Shown here one piece after another: positions 22,084 to 32,468 of a DNA stretch of 64,000 bases. The number at the start of each line of letters is the position of its first letter. Within the stretch, counting starts at the first letter, position 1. The translations under genes were made by a program, and so were the position numbers. The notes under the pieces are model-generated. The model saw only the letters and a list, made by a program, of their open reading frames with translations, was not told where the DNA came from and made no database searches. Origin of the DNA: Lasiodiplodia sp. COLG20 (lineage: Eukaryota > Ascomycota > Dothideomycetes > Botryosphaeriales > Botryosphaeriaceae); assembly GCA_009801085.1 (NCBI GenBank), contig VNWV01000002.1, positions 2,666,001 to 2,730,000 on the forward strand. Direction: 5' to 3'.

Positions 22084-22614
22084 GTCGGTTGGGGGAGAGG
22101 AATGTGGAAGTTTGAACCCAATTCTTTTAGATTGGGATAAGAATGGCTGGATGATCTACGCATTCACAAATCAGTAGCAGCAACGCTGAGAAGAGCCACC
22201 AGATACCGCGATACTGTGGGGGTGGATTTGAAGCAACGCGTCAAGCGCCCATTTAAATGAATTTTGAAGTTTTGAGACAGGACTTGTTGAGTTGGCACGA
22301 AGTTGAAGCCGTTGCCTAGAGCCTAGAGTGGGGGCGGTTGCATTTATGCTTAGTCAGAAATATAGTCCGGGGCGACAGTAATCGCAGGGGAAGAAGATAA
22401 AAAAAAGGTAGCAAAATTTCGGCTTGCCTGTGGATACGATAAAAAAAAGCATAGGGAATTGATACCAGAAGTACACCTCTACCAACTGCACGCCGACTTG
22501 CGCCAGATTAACCCACCCACCGAGGAGCGCCACGTTCCATCTTAACCATGTGCCGATGCCTTTCCGTTCATGAGAGTGTAAAGATCCCAAACACCGAGTC
22601 CTTCATGGCCTCCT
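22084..22614. other. Intergenic gap
   Basis: Upstream flank of the HET gene and 3' flank of the GPCR gene. AT-rich poly-A/T patches near 22390-22450. Nothing coding seen. Confidence 0.5.
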
Positions 22615-23936
22615 TCACCCCCTAAACTTCCCCCACCAGTACTTGATATCATCCCAATGCTCTTTAAAGCCGTACACGCAGGCATTCGCAAACCCGACAT
22701 ACTGCGTCGAACTCTGCAAGATCCCCAACGGGCGACTGTAATTCCCCGTCGCCTCGACGATCCGATTCGCTATCCCAGGCAGCCACAGTATCAAGTACGT
22801 GACCGGATACAAGTTCAGCAGCACCATCCGCCAAACGTCCCTGTCGATATCCGTCATCTGCCTGATCCTCATCCTCGGCGGCGCAATCAGTTTCTCCTCC
22901 GCCTCGTCACGCCCCTTCTTTACTGCCGCTCCTCCAAACGCCTTCGGCGGCGGCAGCGGCAAGCCTTCCTCGCCGCCATCATCCACCTCCTTCCCCGTCC
23001 CTGTCCGCCCACCAGCAGCGCCGGTACCACCATTCACGGGCCCGCCGTTGGCGAGCCAAAAGTTCATCTCGAAGCCGTTGGCGCCGTTGCGGTAGTCGAA
23101 CGAGTACGTGCGCGCGCGGTCCGACTGGTCGCGCATCCGCAGCCGCTGGTGCATGTACGCGAAGACGTAGACGTAGATGCAGATGGTCAGGATGATGATG
23201 GCGATGCGCCAGCCGTGGCCCAGCGCGTACCGCAGGTACCGGTGCTCGCCCGAGATCCAGCACCAATTGCCCGACACGGGTCGGATGACGTTGAGGCCGA
23301 GGGCGGTGCTGCCTGTGCTCAATGTGAGAATCACGGACACTTAGTGGGGGTGGGGGGATTGGGAATGAGGGTGGGGCAACGCACTGGTGATGAGCGGGAC
23401 GATCCAGATGGACAGGCAGATCAGGACCTTTCTGTAAGTCGGGGCGTACAGGATGTACGACTTGAATTGAATGGTCAGGAGTGTAACGACCGCGATTGCC
23501 AAGATTGAGAAGTCAACCGCCTAGAAGCCTGCGTGAGCACATTGCTGAAGTGCTTCAGCGTTCGTTGATTACTTACCTGCACGGAAAACTGCCCTATCCA
23601 ACCGTTTAGATCACATGATGGCCCGTCGTGGGACTTTCCTTTGTTGATGACGATGTAAAGCCCCGATATCGAGTTGTTCAAAGAATTAATGAACTCTATG
23701 TGCGGTGAGCTCAGTGTTGTGAGAGGTGAATTAGTGGACTACCACTTACCAGCTACCGTAAGGTTCAGGATGAGTGCGTACCGGAAGGACCTCCGCTCCG
23801 CACCGAACGCAGCCCAGAGCGTGATGACAATGCTCGAAGCGAAGAATGACAACAAGCTGCCCACTAAAGTGGGGATGGCAATAGCCGGGTCCCAGCCCGT
23901 AGTATAGTCCAAAATGTCTCGTGCTCTACGTATCAT
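22615..23936 (-). CDS. cAMP-receptor-like / Git3-like G protein-coupled receptor
   Basis: Four exons on the minus strand: 23936-23750, 23695-23577, 23520-23385, 23339-22615; 388 aa. Hydrophobic segments in order include IPTLVGSLLSFFASSIVITLW, a helix after the ALILNLTVAG exon end, GWIGQFSVQAVDFSILAIAVVTLL, LICLSIWIVPLIT, WRIAIIILTICIYVYVFAY, and two C-terminal helices (LNLYPVTYLILWLPG and the QYVGFANACVYGF region). A long hydrophilic third intracellular loop (about 85 aa, Gly- and Lys-rich) precedes the RIRQMTDIDRDVWRMVLLNLYP stretch characteristic of fungal glucose/cAMP-receptor-like GPCRs. Predicted role: plasma-membrane nutrient or signal sensing upstream of Galpha and cAMP. An alternative start exists at 24097, where ATG is followed at once by GTAAGG and an intron ending at 23946; it would add MYLN. 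Confidence 0.85.
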
Positions 23937-25690
23937 GTTCAGATACTGGAGTGAAAGGTGTTAAAACAGTGACTCGTGAAAAACAATTGTTACTTCAGTG
24001 GTGGAGAGCTTGTAGAAAGCATTGCGCCACATGAAATGAAAAAGGGTCGAACGATAGTGGGGGCCTCGAATATTCCGAGGGAGGTTGGCCTTACCATGGT
24101 TATTTTTCCCTATGCTTTCTCTATCGTTCGTAAATAGCTAGGCGCACTGGGATGCCGCGTCATGCCACTCGCTCTTACTCGCCGACTCCTGGATTATGAA
24201 TTGAGGTCTGTAAAAGAATGAATAGTCTCACTCCTCCAGGGAGATGAAAGTTGGTCTGTAAGTGAAGAATCGAAAAAAAAAAAATAAAGTCGAGGAAGAG
24301 GCTCGCTCTTTCCGCTGTAACGCACCCTCTCCAAAGTCATGCTATCGTGGCTAGCCCTACGTATATAGAAGTGCCCGCCTTATGGAAATCGCTCTCATAG
24401 TAGAGAATGTAGGCGCACGGTCATGCTGGGGGATCTACTGTGACGAAACAATAGACGTCGCGAGTAGACTGGTAAGCGAATGAATACGAGGGCGTCAAGC
24501 CACAAGGCGAAGGGAGCGGCATGTTCCTATATGAAAGGAGATACTTCCGCTTGCCTTTTTTAAGCGTCCAAGGCCCAACACCACGGGAAACCCACAGATG
24601 ATGACCATACTGAGTCGTGCAGGAGTTGAGCCTCGAGAACAGTGTGGTGGTTAGGCCGCCAGGGTGATCCGAGAGCGCATCCGAGTCCAACCGACCGACA
24701 ACAGCTGGAAACACGCCGCGCCACTCATAACGGAGATAGACGCGCAGTACTCGGATACCGACCCTCGGGGCAACGGAGAAACTTTTTCTTTTTTTTGCGA
24801 GACATTGAACGAACAAGCGAGAGAGTGTCCGTCTTGGCTTGCTTGTCGTTTCCCTATCGCACACGAACTATACTGAACAAGTATGTGGATGAACACTTGC
24901 TGTTCTGATATAATAGCTCAGCCGTGCATCATCGGGGTATTTATCGTGCATCTGCGTGTTGAGTCAACTCACACTGTATATCAATATATGTTTGCAGTGG
25001 GATTTTCCTCACCGATTAACATGCCCAAAGCACAAAACCCTGAGTGAAAGAACCGTTAGACACTCAAAGAGTATAACGAACACTTATCGGAAGTCGGAAA
25101 AACTCTGTGATTTGCCTGCAGGAGTGATCGAAAGTGACGACCGAGAAACCATCCGTCCGGCGCATACTCGAGCGCACATCGAGAAGATATTCCTCCTTGT
25201 AGTTGCTGCGGTCCGCTTGGCAGCAGATCTCAAGCCCTGAATGATCGCCAGAACGTTCGTATAAGGTTATATGAAACGACGGTGTCACCGCATCCGTGAG
25301 CCTGGTAAGGCTCATGAAATTCATACCCAATATAACGGTGCCGCACACCCGGGGGTACGTAAGAACATATATAGTCGGTGGTATTAATATATGACGTATG
25401 GATCTCGGTGTCTCCGAGCCCACAGCCTGGAGCTAGGGTCACACGAGAAGCATTGGGAATGTGATCAAAAGGAGTGCCTTGAAACGTATTCACACTGATC
25501 GAAAAGAAGATCAGCTTGGCACGACCAGGCCACCATGGGACAACTAGACTCACCGGAATTTTGGAACCGGAAGGGTTCCCTGCCGAGCTATTCATAGAAG
25601 CCCACGTTGTGTGGTCCCTTCCAGACGCAGAGCCGCTACATCCAGCATCCCTTTTCACCCCACAAGCCCCCCACTCGTGGATTGACGAAC
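23937..25690. other. Intergenic, nothing recognised
   Basis: About 1.75 kb, with a short poly-A tract near 24274. Several 70-150-codon frames occur on both strands without motifs. One minus-strand frame starts at 25694, overlapping the rhodanese stop codon, and looks fortuitous. Confidence 0.5.
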
Positions 25691-26414
25691 TCATTTCGGC
25701 CCCTCGCTCGTCTCCCCGCCATTCTTAACCCAGTCCAACCAGCTCCCCCTATACTCGCCCACGCGCTCATATCCTGCTTGCTGGGCTAGCTGTGCGGCGC
25801 TGCTGCTCCTCACGCCCGCCTTACAATAGAACACGAGCTCATTGCCCGCCGGGGGCTTCTCGAAGCCAAAGCGCTCCTCAAATTCTTCGGCTGGCAGGAA
25901 TATGCCCTCGGGTACCGAAGCGATCGGCATGTTATACGCCGTTGGGATAAAGCCGCCGGCGAATTCATGCGGCTCGCGCACATCGATCAGTGTGCGGTCG
26001 GGGGCAGGGTTTTCGAGGAGCTGCTTGATCTGTGTGGTTGGGAAGGATACCGATCAGTTACTAATATATCTTCCTCTCCTCGCGATGGGAATTTCGACGA
26101 TAAGATGTGAATTGAGGGATCGAGCACAGCAGTCGTGTGCTTGACTCAACGATCTTCCTGAGCTAGAGTACGAAGAGGAAGATGCAGAGACTAGGTAAGA
26201 CGCTTACGCTATTGAAGTCGTAGACCTTGGACTTCGAGCCGTGCTCGGCCGAGTGCCAGCGTATTTGGGTGAGCTGCTTCTGAACTACGGGCTGGGCGAC
26301 GGCGGCGCTCGACGCGCGTGCAGGTGTGGCGAAATGGAGGGGAGCCGCACGGCGCACAACAGCCGTAGTTGCGGAGCGCAGGGAGAAGCGCATCAATGCT
26401 CGTCGGGAAGCCAT
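25691..26414 (-). CDS. Mitochondrial single-domain rhodanese (thiosulfate sulfurtransferase-like)
   Basis: Two exons, 26414-26208 and 26029-25691, 181 aa, with a 178-bp intron. The first ~40 residues are rich in Arg, Ala and Ser without acidic residues, a typical mitochondrial presequence. The rhodanese fold follows: LIDVREPHEFAGGFIPTAYNMP (residues 83-104, CH2A motif) and the active-site loop CKAGVRS with catalytic C138, which would carry the persulfide. The final helix contains the usual YRGSWLDW element. It is similar in size to yeast Rdl-type proteins. Predicted role: persulfide transfer in sulfide or thiosulfate metabolism in the mitochondrion. The exact donor and acceptor are unknown. 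Confidence 0.9.
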
Positions 26415-27188
26415 TGTGATGGTATTTTGAGGTGCAACGGGTGGAGGATGATGTTGGGTGGTGGTCGGAGAGAGCTTTCGGAGGGGTCGCGCAGCTTCCC
26501 CAGACTTTTTGCGTCATACCGACGCGAGCTACTTATCAACCACGTGACTGGCCCTAGAACTTCTCCCGTCGCCGTCATTCTCCGGGAGATCAACAATTGG
26601 GGCAGGCATTGACCACCGTCACGCACGTCATCTTAGCATCCAATCGCAGCTTATGGGGTCGGGTCATCTATCATGTGTACGCTAGACTACGTATGCGCTA
26701 GCCACACCATCGCCCAAAGCTCTTCCATCATCGACCGCTATTTCGTGGGGTTATAGTATAAAGCAGAAAGCGAAAACACACTATCAAACGCCGAGGGGTA
26801 ACGAGCGGCTAAACAGTAGGCAAGTGGTTAGGTAGGAAAAGAGCAAAAAGAGCAAATTGGTATATTTCTTTTAGCGCCTTAGGAGAGGAAAGCAGACGAA
26901 TCAAAGCAGCAAGAACGCCTCCGGGTAGAACGACGGAACTGAGAGGATAGCAACCGCGCCGCATACACGCAACAAGCACCACGCATACATACAGACGAAC
27001 GACGACCGAAAAGCAGCATTCGCTTTTTGTGATTCGCCCGGGGTATATTGTCTTTCATAGCCAGATTTCGGTATCGAGGGTGAGGGAAAGTGATGGGTAT
27101 TCAATCGTCGTAGTCAGTCGGGGTATCTTCATCGACGAAGAGAGAAAGAGCTTTTCTGGGCTGCACGGCTAAATTCTTTTTTGTTGGT
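26415..27188. other. Intergenic gap
   Basis: Promoter flank of the rhodanese gene and 3' flank of the KH-domain gene. No coding signal. Confidence 0.5.
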
Positions 27189-30100
27189 TCAACGAGGAGG
27201 CCCAATCGGGGCCGGGTATCCAGAAGCAGAATGGGAAGTGCTAGGGCGCCCACTGTCAACCGACGCCCGGGGGTCGTACCGGGGTGTCATGTCCCCAGGC
27301 GCCGCGGTAGTAGTGGGCGTGTGAAAAGAAAGTTTGGAAGAGTTCGAGTGGTAGCCAAAGCCGGGGGCTGCCGGTACGGGCCAGCCATTGGTGTGGTGGT
27401 GTTCATCCTCAGGCAAGTTGATGCCGCTGTCGTTCCAGGGGTTGCGGTAGCTGTTGGTCGACTCCAGCGACACCAGCGACGCCTTCGACGCGTTACGAGA
27501 CGCATGCGTGAACAGAGATCCGGGGGAGTTGGATCCGTTCTTGCGGCGCTCGATGAACGACGAGAAGGACGACATGCTGCCAGGCTTGCGGAGCCGGTCA
27601 AGGAAGCCAACACGCTCGTGGATCGAGTGGTTGTCATCGCCAAAGACGGAGCGAGTGGGCGAGTCGGTCGAGTCAAGACGAGGCTCGGCAGGCTGGAGAA
27701 CCTTGGACGAGAAGTAAGGCAGGCTATCCTCGAACGAGTCGGACTTCGGACGAGGAATAGCACCCTTGATGATCTGAGTAACATCCAGACCGTGTCCGAC
27801 GAGGCGAGCGATCAGGAAGTCGATCGCGTCCTTGAGACCGCCGGCATAGTTGCGCGTGTAGCTCATGACCAGAGCCTCGATCGTACGGTCAGGGGCATCG
27901 GCGGGCTGAGTGTCGTGCAGATGAATGTCCATGTTGTACTGGGTCTTCATCTTCAGAACAACATCCTTCTTGAAGTCCTCGGAGCGGAGGAAGTCCTTCA
28001 GCTCGGCAGGGGCCATGAAAGTCATCTCGTGGTTCTCAGGAACCATGGCCAAGAACTCATCGACGGCCTGGGGCACCTGGTACTCGGGGCCAGAGACCGT
28101 GACGACATCGCTGGCCTGCTCGGTGCTCGGGAAGACGATCTTGCAGTTCCACTTCTTCTCGAGGTCCTCGATGTCAGACATGCGAGAGATCAGCTCACGG
28201 TGGTAGAGACGGTTGATGACAACGTGCTCAGAGACGAACTCGGCATCAACCTTCTCAACCATGTCCATGATCTCCTGCTTGACGAGGTCAAGGTTCTGCG
28301 CGTTACGAGCAGGAGTACGGCAGATGACATTGTCAACCTTGATGTCGTCTTCCTCCTTGCCGAGACCGCCGCGATCCATCGCATTGGAAAACTTGACGAA
28401 GACAGAGTACTTCTTCATGATGCGTTGGATGTGCTGACCACCGATACCAATGATGCGCTTGTGGTACTGGTCAGGCACGTGGAACGAAATTGCCGCGGGC
28501 ATCTCCTGTTCCACGAGATCAAGACCCCCCTTGACATCGTCGTAGCGGTTGCCGCGGACGACAATGTAGAAGTTGTACTCGTTGAAGCCATCAAAGACAA
28601 TCTGGACATTGCTCTGACTCATGATCTTGTTGATCTTGCCGTTCTTCTTGCCGCTGACGAACTCCTTGTGCTCGTTGGCCAGCTCGATCTTGACGCTCAT
28701 CTGGTACTGGGACTTGCGGACGAAAGGGATGTTGTTGATGACCATCATGGCGGCCTTCACAGCATCATCAGATCCACTGATGTGGAAGTTCAACCTCTCG
28801 AAGCTGATCTCAGCACCAGAGTTGATGCAAATATCCGACAGCATGGCCCGCACGTCGTCCGGGGTAGGAGGCCTCTGGTGACCATCGGGGTGGGTGATGC
28901 ACCACGAAGCGCTGTAGAACTGACCGGCCTGTATCATGATCAGCAAGCGTGCAGTGGCATAAGTGACATATATGGAAACGTACCAATGCCATGAGCTCCC
29001 GCACGGTCCGCTCAACGTTCAGAACATCCGTTCCCTGCACGCGGATCGGACCGCGCTGGAATCCCAGTGGGGGCAGCAAGATATACGAGCCGTTGTTCTC
29101 GATAATCTTGCGAACCTTGTCGAGACGCTCGAGCAAAATGCTGTCGATCTTGCTGGTGGTGACAATGACCTCCTTCACAAACGCCCGGGTGCTCAGGACA
29201 AGGTCATGCAGCCTCCGCTTGGCCTGCAAGATGTCATCGGGGTTCTCGCCAGTGATGATAATCTCGTCTTCAGGCCGCCGGATTGCCCCCGGTGGCGTGT
29301 AACCGTACAAGCGAGGGAACGGCGGGGGGAAGTAGATGGCCGTGTTAGTTGCAGACTCGATCAACTTGATGTTCTTGCGAGCCCGCCCACAGATGAGCGT
29401 GTGCATAGAGAGCTCGAGCTTCATGGTATCGACATGGCGTTGAAGCTAAGCAAAAATCGATTAGCAAGTGCATCACGCGAGTCGAGCCACTGCACGTCAC
29501 GTACAATCTGATCGATCATGATCAGAACACGCGTCTTCGCGTGCTCTGCGCTCTCCATATCGCCGTAAATGGCGCACCTAAGGCGCTGCTCCGCATCGTG
29601 CAGCGTGCCGTTGATACTGGCGGACTCGATGTCGATGGGCTTAGGCTGCAGCAGGAAGATATCTGCCTTGGTGACCTTGGAAATCTCATCAAGATGGTTC
29701 AGGACCTGCGACTTGACGCCATCGTTCTCAAACACTAAGCTGTAATCTACGTCCACAGTGGCACACCGCTAAGCGCCGGGGGAGGAAAAGTCAGCATCCG
29801 TGGCGCTTAAACAACCGGGCGGGGCCCCTCCCGGGCGACAACGTACCAGCGAAATCGGCGTCTCGTTCAGGATCTGGCACCGAGTCTGGCGCACCTGCTC
29901 GGCCTCTCCCGACAGGCAGACGTTCGTAACGAGGGTGGTGACGCGCTGCAGGCCTGGCAGCGGCTTTGGTTCCGAGGACACGACGGTCGCCTCGAGCTGG
30001 CCGTTGGTGCTGGCACTCAGGTGCTTGCATAATGCGCGCAGGTTCTCGACGTTGGCGACGTGGACGGGCAGCGTGTGTGTCGGCGGCGGCAGTGCGCCAT

Positions 30101-30386
30101 CAGGTGCCTCTTCTTGCCGGACCCACCGGGCGAAAGCGCCGGGACTCGCGTAGATGACATCGTCGGCGTCAGGGCCGGCGAGGTTGGAGGCGAAGGGGAC
30201 GTTGAAGGAGAGGTTGACCCAGGTGCCGGGCGTTATGGTGGGCGTGACGGCGGCGGCGTTGGACGGCCGCTTGACTGGCTGGTTGGGGAGGTCGTTATGT
30301 GATCGTGACATGCCGAAGCCCATCGAGGGCGTCATCTTCTCCCATCCATGGCGGGCCTGGCCGGTGAAGTTGGATATCTTGTGCAT
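27189..30386 (-). CDS. Multi-KH-domain RNA-binding protein
   Basis: Four exons on the minus strand: 30386-29847, 29768-29505, 29445-28984, 28928-27189; 1001 aa from the first in-frame ATG. Several KH modules are visible. The clearest is VPDQYHKRIIGIGGQHIQRI, with the GxxG loop (GIGG). Others are ICGRARKNIKLIES and SGKKNGKINKIM. A degenerate copy (LYHRELISRMSDIEDLEKKW) lacks GxxG. The C-terminal ~170 aa are Ser/Pro/His-rich and disordered. KH proteins bind single-stranded RNA or DNA and act in mRNA localisation or translation; vigilin/Scp160 and Bicaudal-C are distant relatives. The frame stays open upstream of 30386 to about 30590, behind a CCTTAG acceptor-like site, so one or more 5' exons may be missing and the true protein may be longer. 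Confidence 0.85.
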
Positions 30387-32468
30387 CGTGGCCGGCTGCA
30401 CGCCCCACGACTGGTAGGAAGGCGATGGAGGAGGGAGGGGAGGCGTGGTGCGGGTGTGGTGGTGGTGAGGTGATGGGTATGGAGAGCTGGGGTGGTGGAC
30501 GTTGGAGCGAGAGAAGGGCGTAGGATTTGGCGAACGGCCGGCCACTGGCACGACTGGATCGCCCGGGAGCGTTCGTTCGATGAAATCAACCTAAGGCCGC
30601 CAAGCGCGAGCCGGGCTGTGCGTCGCGTAGATCCTGCTGCCAGCAACACCACGCCCTGCGTGCCGCAACACAGCCAGGCAGAGCACGCAGCGGCCGGCGC
30701 CGAATCGTCGCCCGGGTGCATCAAGCGCTGGGCACTGTTCGAGGGCCGCGCCGTTTCCGCGAGGCCGTCGAGGGATGCGTGCAGCTGGGCGCGTTGCCGT
30801 GTTTAGACCGCCGAAAAACATGGCCACTCGCCCACCCCGTCCGGCTCGCGGCCTGGCGGCCTGGCTCTCCCGCCCTCACGCCCCTCGTCCGCCGCCGACG
30901 AGAGCAGTGCGACGGCGAGCACGCGACGTCTGCCCACTGCTCCGAGCGCTTGCTCAGCCACCGCCAGCAATCAGCAGCGGCACCCAGCCCTGGCGCTCGT
31001 CTTGTCGCCTTGTCTTGCCTGGCTGGTCGCATGCAGGTACACTACGACTCTGGCGCCTGTCCACTAGGGAGGCGGCTTCCAGCGCGGCTGCCGTCCAGCG
31101 TCTCTCCGCACGCGATGCTGGCCGGCCGGTCCACAGTAGCTGCTAGAAAGACACCCACCAGCCACGGCCATCGCCGCACCTCTCCGCGTGCTGGAGCCCG
31201 TCCGGCTCCCGTCCCACGCGGGCTCAAAATGCCAGAACGATGCCGTCTCCCGAACCTTAATTACATTGGGACAGCAGCCCGGCCACGCAGCAGCAGAACA
31301 GCAAAAAAAGAAACAATAATCATGCTCACTCGACGATCAAGGGGCACGCAGCGACACGGCGGCCTTGTGGCCTTCTCTTCACGTGCAAGCCTTGCTCTGT
31401 CCTTTGAGTGGCTGCGTTGAGCCTCTCGCCTGCCTTAGCATGCCTTTCGCCCACCTTGATTCGGCCGCTTCTCGCGGCACGCGGAAGCCCCGGCTGCTTG
31501 TTTCGTCATCAATGCCTGAGCCCGAAGGCTCCCTGGCACTCCCAGCTGGCTGCACTATGCGCGGCGCTAAAAGCCTGTCCACGGTTCGAGCACTGCCAGT
31601 AGAGCGGATGAGCCAGCCAGCTTCTGCTTACGGACGGCATCGCTCGCGTGTCAGTGTGGACGCCGATAACTGTCGAGCTTGTCTCTGCTGAAAGGCTTGT
31701 CGCTGGCGCCCCTTCCCTGTGACATGACTATGTGCTTGCAGCTAAGGCGGCGCGTGGAGCCTGCAAGCACCAGTAGTAGCCTGATGATTGCGAGCGGGTG
31801 TGCCCAGAACGACAGGGCGCCGGCGGCTTTTCCACACGCCTCGCTGCAGCTCTGAAGGCGGCCGTTTCACATCTGCAAGACGCTGGCCAGCCCGAAGAAC
31901 AAACGAACCTGAGTCGCTCAAGCCCCGCCAGAGGCTAGCCACGCCTGTGCCAGAGTGCAAAAATGCGTCATGCCCAAACCAGGCAAGACGCTGTTCCTTC
32001 GTGAGGCATTTGGATCTCGAGCCGGCTTGCGCTTCGGCCCTCCAGCTGGACCGACCCGAACGTGTCGGCGCTGCTCGGGGATACTCGACGGCTAGATCGT
32101 CGAATGCGAGACGGCGGAGGGCCCGTCCTTTGACATCCAGCTCCGTCAGTCATGTGGAGAAGAGGTGCAGATCGCCTGCACCCATTACGCACAATGCCCG
32201 CTCAGTGGGGTCTATCATCGGACCATGAGCTTCTCCTTTCCGTTCTATCCAACCAGAATCACGCTGTTTTACAGGAGCTAAAGTATACATATGATGACGA
32301 TGATGATGCTGCCCAGTCCGCTGCGCATCCTCGGTCCAGCTAGTTCGACGGACGAGAACAATACAAAAACCAAAAGGCCCGCCCAGCACCAAGCCATGCC
32401 ATGCAAAAAGTCCAAAAGTCCACCCCAATTTTACAAACATCATGCTATGCCAACGTGAACGTATCTCA
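30387..32468. other. Long GC-rich upstream region of the KH gene
   Basis: About 2.1 kb between two leftward genes. It is GC-rich with many short overlapping frames and no family. The first ~200 bp (to about 30590) are an open continuation of the KH frame and may include part of its 5' exon. A short GATGATGATG-like run occurs near 32293. Confidence 0.5.

Noticed and set aside
17507..24097. Secondary-metabolite cluster around the FAD monooxygenase
   Set aside because: No PKS, NRPS, terpene cyclase, prenyltransferase, P450 or transporter is present. The neighbours are a HET protein and membrane receptors.
25230..25694. 154-codon frame whose ATG overlaps the rhodanese stop (ATGA), bacterial-operon style
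   Set aside because: Translational coupling of this kind is not expected in a fungal nuclear gene, and the protein has no motif, signal peptide or family.
27231..28994. 587-codon plus-strand frame opposite the KH gene
   Set aside because: It is an antisense shadow created by codon bias of the real minus-strand exon, which carries clear KH motifs.
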